Source of the DNA: DATARH01 sp963705325
GTDB lineage: Bacteria > Pseudomonadota > Alphaproteobacteria > ATCC43930 > CGMCC-115725
DNA: 64,000 nucleotides
Assembly (NCBI GenBank): GCA_963705325.1
Contig: OY970069.1
Span: 2,480,001-2,544,000, forward strand
Reading direction: 5' to 3'
Position numbers and translations under genes: made by a program. The notes beneath the pieces were generated by a model. That model was not told where the DNA came from and searched no databases. It worked only from the letters and a program-made list of their open reading frames with translations. Position 1 is the first letter of the stretch. Every line of letters starts with the position of its first letter. This document shows, one piece after another, positions 18,501-27,869 of this stretch.

Positions 18501-21500
18501 CTCGGCCTCCTCAGCTCTTACCGCCTGATGGCCGGTGGCGTCGTCATCGGCATCGTTGCCGCGATCGTCGTCTGGTGCGCCGGCGACACCGGTTGGCCGG
18601 TGGCGGCGCCGTTCGTGGTGCTATGGATCGCATCACCGGCTGTCGCTCGATGGACAAGTCTATCTCCGCTGGTGGCGGGTCGGTTATCGATCTCAGAGGC
18701 TGACGCGCGCGCCTTGAGGCGGGTCGCGCGCCGGACGTGGCGCTACTTCGAGACCTTCGTCACGGCGGCGGACCACATGCTGCCGCCAGATAATTTCCAG
18801 GAAGACCCAGCGCCGGTACTCGCCCGCCGGACCTCGCCCACCAATCTCGGCCTCTATCTTCTCTCCGCAGTCAGCGCTCGCGACCTGGGCTGGGCAGGAA
18901 CAACCGAGACTATCGAGCGCTTGGAAGCAACGCTCGCAACAATGAGCAGCCTGCAGCGCTTCCGTGGCCATTTTTACAATTGGTATGACACGGGAGATCT
19001 TCGTCCGCTGGATCCGCGATACGTCTCCTCAGTCGATAGCGGTAACCTCGCTGGACATCTAATCGCCCTCGCAAATGCCTGCCGCGAGTGGGTCGACCGC
19101 CCGCTTGCGCCCTCCCGGCTATTCGCTGGCATCGACGATACGTTAAGTCTGGCAAGTGACGCCATTCGAACACTTCCCGACGACCGGCGAACGCAGTTCG
19201 CCACAGCACAGGAACTTGACCGTGCAATCGGTGCCCTGAACGCGGCGCTCGGCAGAGAACATTCCCTGCCCGAGGAGCTTCCCGCGCGGCTGACCGACCT
19301 CGCGCAACAGGCCGCGACCGTAGTCGATATCGCTCAAGCACTGGCCGCCGAACGCGGGGACGCAGTCGGTGTTGAGATGCTGTTCTGGGTGCAGGCGACA
19401 CAAAGATCAATCGACAGTCACCGGCGCGACGTGACCCAGACCACCACAATTGCCCAAACGCTGAACCAGCGCCTTGCGGCGCTGGAGTCGGCGGCGCGGT
19501 CGATGGCCGAAGCGATGGAGTTCGGTTTCCTTCTGGACCCGGATCGAAAGCTCCTCTCCATTGGTTATCTCGTCCCGGAAAGCAAGCTCGACCCGAGCTG
19601 TTACGACCTGCTCGCCTCCGAGGCGCGTCTCGCGAGCTTTGTGGCGATCGCCAAGGATGACATCCCGTCTCGGCACTGGTTCCGGCTCGGACGACCCGTC
19701 GCCTCGATCGAGCACGGCGCGGCGCTAATCTCCTGGTCGGGGTCAATGTTCGAGTATCTGATGCCAGCTCTGGTGATGCGCGCGCCGGCCGGCAGCCTGA
19801 TCGAGCAGACGAGCCATCTCATCGTCCGCCGGCAGATTACCTATGGCGCCACGCTCGGTTTACCGTGGGGAATCTCAGAATCCGCATACAATGTCCGCGA
19901 TTTAGAATTCACCTACCAGTATTCGAATTTCGGTGTTCCGGGGCTGGGGCTGAAACGGGGCCTCAGCGAAAACGCCGTCGTGGCCCCTTATGCGACGGCT
20001 CTCGCGGCGATGGTCGAACCGGCGGCTTCGATACGCAATTTCGCTCGGCTCGCAGCGGCAGGCGCGAGCGGTCGCTACGGTTATTACGAGGCGCTGGATT
20101 ACACACGTTCACGCCTTCCCGAAGGCAAGGACTACGTGGTCGTTCGCGCCTTCATGGCACACCATCAGGGCATGACCGTGGTCGCCATCGCCAACGCTCT
20201 CTTGGACGCAGAGATGCGCACCCGGTTTCACTCCGAGCCAATTGTTCAGGCCACGGAACTCCTGTTGCAGGAGCCAACACCACGCTATATCGCGGCCGCT
20301 CCTCCCAGGGCGGACGAAGTCGAGGGGCGCGCCACGGTCCGCCCCCTGGAAGAATTGCCAACGGTGCGCCGGCTGCGCTCCGCCCACGCGGCGAAACCGG
20401 AAGTCCAGCTGCTCTCCAACGGCCAATACGCGGTGATGCTCACGGCAGCCGGCTCCGGTTACAGTCGATGGCGCGATCTGGCGATCACGCGCTGGCGCGA
20501 AGACACCACTCGCGACGATTGGGGCTCCTACATCTATCTACGCGATACCCATAGCGGTGACCTCTGGTCCGCGGGTTACCAGCCGAGCGGCGTCGAACCG
20601 GCCGGCTACGATGTCAGGTTCAGCGAGGATAGAGCCGAGTTCAAGCGGCGCGATGGCACGATCACGACGGTGCTTGAAATCGTGGTTTCACCGGAAGACG
20701 ACGCCGAAGTTCGCCGCCTTTCGGTATGGAATACGGATAACCGGGTCCGGGACATCGAAATCACCTCGTATGCCGAACTTGCACTGGCTCCGCCCGCAGC
20801 CGACGCAGCACACCTGACGTTTTCAAAACTTTTCGTGCAGACCGAATATGACGCCAAGGTCGGCGCCATCTTAGCGACGCGGCGACGCAGGTCCCCGAGC
20901 GAGCCGGAGATCTGGGCAGCGCATCTCGCCATCGTCGAAGGCGAGACGGTTGGCGAGACAGAGATCGAGACCGATAGAGCCCGCTTTCTCGGCCGTGGCC
21001 GCGATGCTCGGGGGCCGATCGCGGTCATGGATGGCCGACCTCTTTCGAATACCGTCGGAACCGTCTTGGATCCCGTTTTGGTGCTTCGACGCCGGGTGCG
21101 GATTCAACCAGGCGCGACAGTGCGCATCGCCTTCTGGACCGTCGTCGCATCGTCTCGCGCCGATGTCCTGAACCTGGTCGACAAGCATCACGACGCCCAC
21201 GCCTTTGAGCGTGCCGCAACATTGGCGTGGACCCAGGCGCAGGTCCAGCTGAGGCATCTCGAGGTCGATGCTGAGGAGGCGAGTCTGTTCCAACGCCTTG
21301 CTGGCCATGTGGTTTACGTCGATCGGTCGACGCGCCCGTCGTCCGAAGTCATCCGTCGGGGAGGAGGAGGCCCCGCGGGACTTTGGGCCCAAGGCATTTC
21401 TGGCGACATCCCCATCGTTCTGGTGCGGATTGCCGACATCGAGGATATCGCCCTCGTCAACCAGTTGCTGCGCGCGCATGAATACTGGCGAATGAAGCAA

Positions 21501-24257
21501 CTCGCCGTCGATCTCGTGATCCTGAATGAACGGGCATCCTCCTATGTTCAGGACCTCCAAAGCGCCCTCGAGACATCGGTGCGGACGAGCCAATCTTATT
21601 TGGACGGGGCGCGCGGCTCCTTATTCGTCCTGCGCACCGATCTCCTGTCGCAAGAGACGCGTGGTCTTCTCCCAGCGGTTGCTCGGGTCGTGCTGGCCGC
21701 GTCCGACGGAAATCTTTCGGACCAGCTCGACCGCCTCCGGGAAGCGACCACCGCCAAGCCAGTGCCATCAATACGCCTGCAGCCCGCCGTGGTACAGCCA
21801 TCCCTTCGCGGAATGCCGGAACTCGAGTTCTTCAACGGGCTTGGTGGGTTTGCTGCAAATGGGCGGGAATATGTGACGATCCTTGGCGCAGCGCAGTCGA
21901 CGCCAGCGCCGTGGATCAATGTCATCTCAAACGCCTCGTTCGGCTTTCAGGTCGCCGTCGAGGGTGGTGGCTACACGTGGTCAGTCAATAGTCGGGAAAA
22001 CCAGCTGACCCCTTGGTCTAACGACCCGGTGACCGACCGTCCGGGTGAAGCGATCTTTGTGCGGGACGAAGATACCGGCGAGGTGTGGGGACCCACCGCG
22101 TCGCCGATCCGGGATGTAGAAACCCCCTATATCGCTCGGCACGGCCAAGGATACAGCCGGTTCGAGCACGCAGCTCACGGGGTCGAACTTGATCTCCTGC
22201 AATACGTCCCCCTCGATGATCCGATCAAGATCTCGCGCCTGACGATCCGCAACACGTCCGGGCGGGCGCGGCGGCTTTCGGTCACGGCCTATGTGGAGTG
22301 GGTGCTGGGTTCATCGCAAAGCACATCAGCACCGTTCATCGTGACGGAGATGGAGCCCAATACGGGCGCTCTCTTTGCGCGCAATCCCTGGAACACGGCA
22401 TTCGGTTTACGTGTCGCGTTTATGGACCTGGCCGGTCGGCAGACGAGCTGGACTGGCGACCGGCGCGAGTTCCTCGGGCGAAACGGCACGCTCAACAACC
22501 CGGCGGCGCTCGCTACAGCAGCGCCCTCGCTTTCCAAGCGGGTGGGCGGCGGGCTCGATCCTTGCGGTGTTCTCCAGGCCCCATTGCGGGTGGGGCCGGA
22601 GGAGACAGTCGAGATCGTTTTCCTGCTAGGCGAAGTCGCTACTGCAACAGACGCACAGGCCTTGATTTTAAGCTACCGCGCGGCCGATCTGGAAGCGGTC
22701 TTTCGTGATGTTCTGCGCCACTGGGACGACGTGCTCGGAGCCGTCCAGGTGACCACGCCCGACCGCTCGATGGACATCATGCTCAATCGCTGGCTGCTTT
22801 ATCAAACGCTGGTTTGCCGGATATGGGCGCGATCAGCGTTTTATCAGGCAAGCGGCGCCTATGGCTTCCGCGACCAGCTTCAGGACGGGATGGCACTCAC
22901 GACGTCGAGACCGGCGCTGACGCGCGAACATCTCCTGCGCGCCGCCGCTCGGCAATTCGTCGAAGGCGATGTTCAACATTGGTGGTTGCCGCCACTCGGC
23001 CAAGGTGTCCGTACGCGGATTTCGGACGACCGGATATGGTTGGCTTACGCCGTTGCACACTATGTCGAGACGACGGGCGACATCGCGGTTTTGGACGAGC
23101 CTGTGCGCTTTCTCGAAGGCCACGCGCTGCGTCCCGGCGAGGACGACTCCTACTTCCAGCCGGCGATCGCAGACGAGACCGCGTCTCTCTTCGAGCACTG
23201 CGCGCGCGCGCTCGATCAAAGTCTTGGCGTCGGCGAACACGGCTTGCCGTTGATCGGCACGGGCGACTGGAACGACGGCTTGAATCGGGTCGGCGAGCTC
23301 GGCAAGGGCGAAAGCGTCTGGCTCGGTTGGTTCCTGCACACGACGCTGTCGGCCTTCGCGCCTTTGGCAACCGCGCGCAACGAGCAAGCCCGCGCCGCGA
23401 CGTGGCGAACTCACGCTATGGCACTGCAAACTTCCCTTGAGCGCGACGGGTGGGATGGTAGCTGGTACCGGCGTGGGTTTTTTGACGACGGGACGCCATT
23501 CGGCTCTGCCGCGAACGACGAATGCCGGATTGACTCCATCGCCCAGTCCTGGAGCGTAATCTCTGGGGCAGCCGATCCCGCCCGCGCTGCGAGCGCGATG
23601 AAGGCCGTGGAAGATCAGCTCATTCGGCGTGAGGCCAGGCTGGCTCTGCTCTTTACGCCGCCCTTCGACCACACACCGCTTGATCCGGGTTACATCAAGG
23701 GCTATCCGCCCGGCATCCGGGAAAATGGTGGCCAGTATACCCACGCCGCTGCCTGGTCGGTGATTGCCTTCGCAACCCTGGGTGATGGAGATAAGGCTGC
23801 TGACCTATTCTCGCTTATCAATCCCGTCAACCATTCCAGCACGCGGGCGAGCGTCCAGCGGTACAAGGTCGAGCCTTACGTCATCGCCGCCGATGTCTAT
23901 TCAGAGGCGCCGCATGTTGGGCGCGGGGGATGGACGTGGTACACTGGCTCGGCCGGGTGGATGTATAGAGCCGGCATCGAATCTATTCTTGGCCTCCGCT
24001 TTAAGGGAGCGTTCTTGCTCTTTACCCCCTGCGTTCCCAAGCACTGGCCTCACTTCGAAGTCGTGTTTCGCTACGGCTCCACGCGCTACGAAATCGTGGT
24101 CGAGAATCCCCAAGGGGTCTGCCGTGGGATCACCCATGCGGAGTTGGATGGCCAACCTTTATCCGAGGGACCGATCCGGGTGCCCCTCCGCGACGACGGT
24201 ACGGCCCACAGGATACGCGCGGTGCTCGGTAATTCAGAGGCTCGGCCTCCTGGGTGA
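15525..24257 (+). CDS. ndvB: Cyclic beta-1,2-glucan synthase (NdvB/ChvB type)
   Basis: A protein of up to 2910 residues (family about 2800-2900). It makes cyclic beta-1,2-glucan from UDP-glucose at the inner membrane, for osmoadaptation and host interaction in rhizobia. Order: N-terminal region (WDTEDAIREELFSIERLEEH near 75), membrane block about 460-520, GT84 glycosyltransferase about 560-870 with DSD near 682 and QHRWARGDW near 831, second membrane block about 885-1050, a glycoamylase-like domain about 1070-1560 with MAHHQGM near 1544, beta-sandwich regions, and a C-terminal GH94 phosphorylase-like domain with GTGDWNDG near 2578, which sets ring size. The GTG at 15525 is the first possible start and lacks a clear ribosome binding site; true translation may begin later, before residue 70. 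No ndvA-type exporter is in the window. Confidence 0.95.
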   Translation: MPSGRFLIKSVALAGVQSKKAWGRTAVPASRPHSGEVHAQNPRSRGRKANLTSSIFCAFGRHPVASPWDTEDAIREELFSIERLEEHAESLATAQQITARPMPRRSLALRLKDNEAVLLEAYRTIGSAAGVRHAVTPAGEWLLDNYHLVEEQIRDIRDDLPPGYYRQLPKLADGPFSGYPRVFGIAWAFVAHTDGHFDPDMLCRFVRAYQRVQPLTIGELWAVAITLRIVLVENLRRAAKLILIDRVARQKADTLTDRLLGVNGHAAEPAARALQRYEHAPLPEAFAVQLIKRLRDQDPDVVPALMWLGERLTAQGTTPDEIVRVQHQRQAATNVTTRNIITSMRLVSDVNWTELVESISLVDDMLQSGTDFTSMDFPTRNLYRTAIEELARGSKLTELEIARAALLAAADPPRQTCRAGDRIDSRERDPGYHLIAGGRPAFEKTVGFRAPMRDWLMRCRTKIGIGGYVGGVLMVTAIVLLLPTIALSESPISGWALGLLALLGVIPAMDMAIAIVNRVVTSGFGATILPGMELREGVTANLRTMVVVPTLLTTQAALAEQIERLEVHKLASPEGDLYFALLSDWTDASTEHAEGDDILFNAAAEGIARLNSRYGPAQGGNRFLLLHRRRVWNEGQKQWIGWERKRGKLHELNRLLRGAGDTTFIAIGGQSVVPPSVRYVITLDSDTRLPRETARRLVGKMAHPLNHPRFDATTGRVVEGYAVLQPRVTPSLPIGREGSLFQRISSSMGGIDPYASAASDVYQDLFGEGSYTGKGIYEVDAFEAALAGRVPESTLLSHDLFEGTFARAALASDIEVVEEFPSRYDVAAARQHRWARGDWQLLPWIFGRGDASVANRGMSALPLIGRWKMLDNLRRTLSAPVSVMALLAGWTLSFHSAAVWTCFILSTIAVPALLPVLAAVVPQHCRVMALSHLRTFGADLWLAFSQTALAVTFLAHQAWSMTDAIGRTLFRLVRRRHLLEWVTAARAKFSLRLGLLSSYRLMAGGVVIGIVAAIVVWCAGDTGWPVAAPFVVLWIASPAVARWTSLSPLVAGRLSISEADARALRRVARRTWRYFETFVTAADHMLPPDNFQEDPAPVLARRTSPTNLGLYLLSAVSARDLGWAGTTETIERLEATLATMSSLQRFRGHFYNWYDTGDLRPLDPRYVSSVDSGNLAGHLIALANACREWVDRPLAPSRLFAGIDDTLSLASDAIRTLPDDRRTQFATAQELDRAIGALNAALGREHSLPEELPARLTDLAQQAATVVDIAQALAAERGDAVGVEMLFWVQATQRSIDSHRRDVTQTTTIAQTLNQRLAALESAARSMAEAMEFGFLLDPDRKLLSIGYLVPESKLDPSCYDLLASEARLASFVAIAKDDIPSRHWFRLGRPVASIEHGAALISWSGSMFEYLMPALVMRAPAGSLIEQTSHLIVRRQITYGATLGLPWGISESAYNVRDLEFTYQYSNFGVPGLGLKRGLSENAVVAPYATALAAMVEPAASIRNFARLAAAGASGRYGYYEALDYTRSRLPEGKDYVVVRAFMAHHQGMTVVAIANALLDAEMRTRFHSEPIVQATELLLQEPTPRYIAAAPPRADEVEGRATVRPLEELPTVRRLRSAHAAKPEVQLLSNGQYAVMLTAAGSGYSRWRDLAITRWREDTTRDDWGSYIYLRDTHSGDLWSAGYQPSGVEPAGYDVRFSEDRAEFKRRDGTITTVLEIVVSPEDDAEVRRLSVWNTDNRVRDIEITSYAELALAPPAADAAHLTFSKLFVQTEYDAKVGAILATRRRRSPSEPEIWAAHLAIVEGETVGETEIETDRARFLGRGRDARGPIAVMDGRPLSNTVGTVLDPVLVLRRRVRIQPGATVRIAFWTVVASSRADVLNLVDKHHDAHAFERAATLAWTQAQVQLRHLEVDAEEASLFQRLAGHVVYVDRSTRPSSEVIRRGGGGPAGLWAQGISGDIPIVLVRIADIEDIALVNQLLRAHEYWRMKQLAVDLVILNERASSYVQDLQSALETSVRTSQSYLDGARGSLFVLRTDLLSQETRGLLPAVARVVLAASDGNLSDQLDRLREATTAKPVPSIRLQPAVVQPSLRGMPELEFFNGLGGFAANGREYVTILGAAQSTPAPWINVISNASFGFQVAVEGGGYTWSVNSRENQLTPWSNDPVTDRPGEAIFVRDEDTGEVWGPTASPIRDVETPYIARHGQGYSRFEHAAHGVELDLLQYVPLDDPIKISRLTIRNTSGRARRLSVTAYVEWVLGSSQSTSAPFIVTEMEPNTGALFARNPWNTAFGLRVAFMDLAGRQTSWTGDRREFLGRNGTLNNPAALATAAPSLSKRVGGGLDPCGVLQAPLRVGPEETVEIVFLLGEVATATDAQALILSYRAADLEAVFRDVLRHWDDVLGAVQVTTPDRSMDIMLNRWLLYQTLVCRIWARSAFYQASGAYGFRDQLQDGMALTTSRPALTREHLLRAAARQFVEGDVQHWWLPPLGQGVRTRISDDRIWLAYAVAHYVETTGDIAVLDEPVRFLEGHALRPGEDDSYFQPAIADETASLFEHCARALDQSLGVGEHGLPLIGTGDWNDGLNRVGELGKGESVWLGWFLHTTLSAFAPLATARNEQARAATWRTHAMALQTSLERDGWDGSWYRRGFFDDGTPFGSAANDECRIDSIAQSWSVISGAADPARAASAMKAVEDQLIRREARLALLFTPPFDHTPLDPGYIKGYPPGIRENGGQYTHAAAWSVIAFATLGDGDKAADLFSLINPVNHSSTRASVQRYKVEPYVIAADVYSEAPHVGRGGWTWYTGSAGWMYRAGIESILGLRFKGAFLLFTPCVPKHWPHFEVVFRYGSTRYEIVVENPQGVCRGITHAELDGQPLSEGPIRVPLRDDGTAHRIRAVLGNSEARPPG

Positions 24258-24566
24258 ACCCTGTCTGACCGGATAGGCGGCTTGATTTGATAAGCATTGA
24301 GGCGAAGAAAATTTCTCGGAGAGAGAAACTTCAGGCCTGAATGCGGTCGAACTTCGTCGTGATCATCCCACTACGCGGTTGGACTAGCGCCGATCACTGA
24401 GCAGCTGCCGCCCTCGGACCCGGTGGCCGTGGCAGTGCCTCCCGAGACTACGCAACCAACGCCGGCTCGGGCCAAACCGTTTCCGAGGCTAACTCCCAAC
24501 GGGCCGTCCGCGCGTCCAACGTCAGGTCTGGTACGGTTCTAACGTCGCTGCAACTTGAATGCAGGG
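24258..24566. other. Intergenic region between convergent genes
   Basis: About 310 bases between the stops of ndvB and the MDR gene. A proline-rich open stretch (PITEQLPPSDPVAV...) near 24390-24540 has no start and may be a remnant of an unknown gene. No T-run terminator was found. Confidence 0.3.
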
Positions 24567-25553
24567 CTATAGCCGAGGTTCAACCACGACGGTCCCTACC
24601 TTGCCTCCGGCTTCGACCGCCTTGTGCGCCGCGGCGGTCTGGTACAGCGGGAAGCGCGCCGCTACCGAGAGGATACGGCCCGGCGTCGCGGTCCAAGCGG
24701 CGATATCGGATTGCGCCCGGCGCCGATCCTGATGCGGTACGCCTGCGAGCGACATCGCATGAACCGCGAGGTTTTTCTGCATCAAGTCGCGCACGGGCAC
24801 CTTCGGCTCGCGGTCCCCGTTGGTGGCGTAGATCATCATGCTGCCATTGACCCGCAGGCAGCTGAGGGCCGCGGCAAGGTTGCCGCCGAAATCAACTTCG
24901 GCGATGTGATCAACGCCGACCCCATCGGTGATGTCGAGAACCCGCGCGGCGACGTCCTCACTTCGGTAGTTGATGACATGCACGGCGCCGCCGGCACGAG
25001 CGCGTTCGGCTTTCTCCGCGGAGCTGACCGTGGCGATCACGCGAGCGCCAGCCCAACTCGCCAGCTGCACCGCGTAATGGCCGACAGCTCCAGCACCGCC
25101 GGTAACGAGCACCGTCTTGCCCTGTACCGGCCCGGCGACGAAGACTGAGCGATGCGCGGTCATACCCGGCACGCCTAGGGTAGCGCCTTCCGCAAATGAC
25201 ACGTGATCAGGAAGCTCGGTGACCAGATCGACGGAGAGCGCGATGTATTCGGCCGCGGTTCCCATCCAGCGGCCGTTGCGCTGGCCGTTGTAGAGCCAGA
25301 CGCGCTTGCCCAGCCACCGCTCCGGCACCCCGGGGCCGACTTGGTCTATCACCCCGGCACCGTCGCTATTGGTAATCACGCGCGGGTATTCCATCGCCGG
25401 CGGACCGCGCCTCCGGTAGGTATCCGACGGGTTGACGCCGGAGGCCTCCAGCCTGACCCGCACCTCACCATGGCCGGCCTCGGGCGTCGGCAGCTCACCG
25501 CAAACCAGGACCTCGTCTGCTCCTCCCTGCTGGTCGTACCAAACCGCACGCAT
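24567..25553 (-). CDS. NADPH:quinone oxidoreductase-like MDR protein
   Basis: A 328-residue zinc-free medium-chain dehydrogenase/reductase. The N-terminal GroES-like half has GHGEVRVRLEASGVNPSD, and the Rossmann half has the nucleotide motif VLVTGGAGAVGHYAVQLA (about 148-165) with the quinone-reductase signature. No structural zinc cysteines are present. Relatives reduce quinones, enones or crotonyl-type substrates with NADPH in the cytoplasm; the real substrate is unknown. The gene is alone on its strand, divergent from the amidase pair, with about 250 bases between. Confidence 0.87.
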   Translation of the reverse strand: MRAVWYDQQGGADEVLVCGELPTPEAGHGEVRVRLEASGVNPSDTYRRRGPPAMEYPRVITNSDGAGVIDQVGPGVPERWLGKRVWLYNGQRNGRWMGTAAEYIALSVDLVTELPDHVSFAEGATLGVPGMTAHRSVFVAGPVQGKTVLVTGGAGAVGHYAVQLASWAGARVIATVSSAEKAERARAGGAVHVINYRSEDVAARVLDITDGVGVDHIAEVDFGGNLAAALSCLRVNGSMMIYATNGDREPKVPVRDLMQKNLAVHAMSLAGVPHQDRRRAQSDIAAWTATPGRILSVAARFPLYQTAAAHKAVEAGGKVGTVVVEPRL

Positions 25554-25800
25554 TGCTGCCTCCCGCTCTTCGCCGTGGGCGTTCTAACATTTTTCGCCGG
25601 TACAGCCCCTGATGACGCGCTGTCACCAACTGGGGTTTCGGCGGCGGCTGGTGCGATCTTCAAAATGCTGGTTCGTCGCCATTGGACAGCGAGGTAACAT
25701 CCCGTTAAGCGCTGGCAAAGACATCTCCGCAGGCGCCCGGAGAGGCTGACCACCGCCATCGGCAACCGCCAATTGGGGTCGTCTTGGAGGTGCGGAGCTC

Positions 25801-25983
25801 ATGAACAAGGCAATGATTGAACTGCTGGCGCGACGCGCCGGACTGGATAAGGCGTTGACGGAGTTCCCCGAGGATGTCGCCGCCGCTGCCGAGCAGGCGA
25901 GCGGTTCCATCGCGAGAATGAAGGCGCCGATCGATCCGCGGGCCGAACCCTGGCCGCCGATGAAGGCCGGAACCGGCCTATGA
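25801..25983 (+). CDS. AtzG/GatC-like small partner of the amidase
   Basis: A 60-residue protein starting MNKAMIELLARRAG, preceded by GGAGGTG 8 bases upstream. Its stop overlaps the start of the amidase gene in ATGA, so the two are translationally coupled. Size, helical N-terminus and the ending DPRAEPWPPM resemble AtzG/DUF4089 proteins, small GatC-like subunits that stabilise AtzE-type amidases. The similarity is my reading of a short sequence, so the family call is an inference. Confidence 0.65.
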   Translation: MNKAMIELLARRAGLDKALTEFPEDVAAAAEQASGSIARMKAPIDPRAEPWPPMKAGTGL

Positions 25984-27374
25984 GCGACCTGCACTGGATG
26001 ACGGCGACGGAAGCGGCGCAAACGATTGCCGCCCGAAAGCTGTCGCCGGTTGAGCTGATGAACGCGCTGCTCGAGCGCATTGCTCGGCTCGATCCGAAAT
26101 TGAACATCTTCATCCACCTCGACGGAGACGCTGCAATGGATGCGGCAAGGGCCGCCGAGGCCGAGGTCGCTTCGGGCCGCCTGCGCGGGCCGCTGCATGG
26201 CGTGCCGGTCGGCATCAAGGACATTATCGATGTCGCAGGCCTGCCGACGACCTGCCATTCCAAAATCTTGATCGACAATGTCGCGGCAGCCGATGCGGTA
26301 TGCGTGTCGCGCCTGCGAGGAGCCGGCGCGATCGTTCTGGGCAAGTTGTCGACGCACGAATTCGCCATCGGCGGGCCGAGCTTCGATCTCCCATGGCCGC
26401 CCGCGCGCAATCCCTGGAACCCCGATCACCACCCCGGCGGATCGTCATCGGGTTCCGGATCGGGCATTGCCGCCGGCCTCTTCCCAATGGCGCTAGGCAG
26501 CGACACCGGCGGCAGCGTGCGCAACCCGGCCAGCGCCTGCGGCATTGTCGGGCTCAAGCCTACCTATGGGCTGGTCTCTCGCCGCGGTGTGTTTCCGCTT
26601 TCCTTTACGCTCGACCATGTCGGGCCGCTGACGCGGACCGTCGCGGACAACGCGCTCATGCTCGACATCATCGCCGGCCACGACCCGCTCGATCCCGGCA
26701 GTGCCGCCGCACCTTCGGGCCGGTATGGCACCGGTCTCGATCGCGGCGTACGCGGGTTGCGCATCGGCTTCATCCGCCACTTCCACGAAAGCGATCTGCC
26801 CGCCGACCCCGAGGTCGCCGCCGGGCTGGAAAACGTCGCCGCCACTCTACAAAAGTTGGGAGCCGACATCCGCGATGTTCGCCTGCCGACACTCGGAGAA
26901 TTTGCTGCTGTTAACCGGGTGATCCTGCAGAGCGAAGCCTGGGCGATCCATGGGCCCTGGTTGCGGGAGAGACCGGGCGAGTACGGTCGGCTTGCCCGGC
27001 GCCGGCTGATGGCCGGAGCGTTTATGGCCGCCGGCGATTACGTTCAGGCCGCCCGCCGGCGCCTCGAGATGGTCGCAGCGGTCGAAGACGCTTTGCGCGA
27101 GGTCGATGTGCTGCTCTGCGCCAGCGCGATGGACCCGCCGAGCCGGCTCGACGACCCGGTCGAAACCGAGCGCACCTATCCCCGGCAGGCACGCACTCCG
27201 TTCAACGTTACTGGCCACCCGGCGCTGGCGATGATGGCTGGCCTCTCCTCTAGCGGCCTGCCGTTGTCGTTACAGTTCGTCGGCCGCAACTTTGCCGAAG
27301 CAACGCTGTTCCAGGCCGCACGGGCCTGGGAGCGAACAGCCGGGACAGACAAGAAGCATCCACCAATCGGCTGA
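25980..27374 (+). CDS. Amidase-signature hydrolase (AtzE/GatA-like)
   Basis: A 464-residue protein with the complete amidase signature. The Ser-cisSer-Lys triad is Lys80 (GVPVGIKD), Ser155 (HPGGSSSGSG) and Ser179 (GSDTGGSVRNPA), followed by GLKPTYGLVSRRGV and the HVGPLTRTVADNA motif. It should hydrolyse a C-N amide bond in the cytoplasm; the substrate is not readable. The overlap with the tiny upstream gene suggests an AtzEG-like two-subunit enzyme. No gatB is present, so a tRNA amidotransferase role is unlikely. Confidence 0.9.
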   Translation: MSDLHWMTATEAAQTIAARKLSPVELMNALLERIARLDPKLNIFIHLDGDAAMDAARAAEAEVASGRLRGPLHGVPVGIKDIIDVAGLPTTCHSKILIDNVAAADAVCVSRLRGAGAIVLGKLSTHEFAIGGPSFDLPWPPARNPWNPDHHPGGSSSGSGSGIAAGLFPMALGSDTGGSVRNPASACGIVGLKPTYGLVSRRGVFPLSFTLDHVGPLTRTVADNALMLDIIAGHDPLDPGSAAAPSGRYGTGLDRGVRGLRIGFIRHFHESDLPADPEVAAGLENVAATLQKLGADIRDVRLPTLGEFAAVNRVILQSEAWAIHGPWLRERPGEYGRLARRRLMAGAFMAAGDYVQAARRRLEMVAAVEDALREVDVLLCASAMDPPSRLDDPVETERTYPRQARTPFNVTGHPALAMMAGLSSSGLPLSLQFVGRNFAEATLFQAARAWERTAGTDKKHPPIG

Positions 27375-27869
27375 ATGCTAACGGAAGGTCCGCTGCCGCG
27401 CCGTGAGCCGACTTTCACGACCGGCAGGCGCCGCGGCATCGCGCAGAGTAGCGCGATGTCGCGTCGTATATCCGCGGCGATTAACCGCGCTTTGCGAGCC
27501 GCCGTACCGCTCGGTCAAATATCTGCCACAAGCAGAATGCTGCTCCACGATTGGAGGCATTACTGGGAGAAGCGCTCGCAATCTCGGAATGCATGATTCC
27601 GCATTAGCGCTTCGTTTTCCCGCGAGCCTTTGCGCTCTCCGGGCGTTGGTGAGTTTTGCGTAGGTGGCGAGCACGCCGCGCCGGCTAGCTTGTCGCACAT
27701 CCATGCGGCGATGTTCGACTGGGTTACCCCGAAGCGGCCTTCGGCCGCTGAAAAGGGCTTGGTGCGGATGACACGTAGAGCACCGCCGCGACACATGAAC
27801 GGGTTGGAGCGATGACCGCGCCTCAACAAAAACGCTGCGGGTAGACGTTCCCGGGCGACGCGTGCGCTT
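27375..27869. other. Intergenic region between convergent genes
   Basis: About 495 bases. Overlapping frames are open on both strands (27560-27829 minus, 27630-27815 plus) but have no ribosome binding site and no family features. Degenerate mobile-element sequence is possible; I could not recognise it. Confidence 0.3.
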
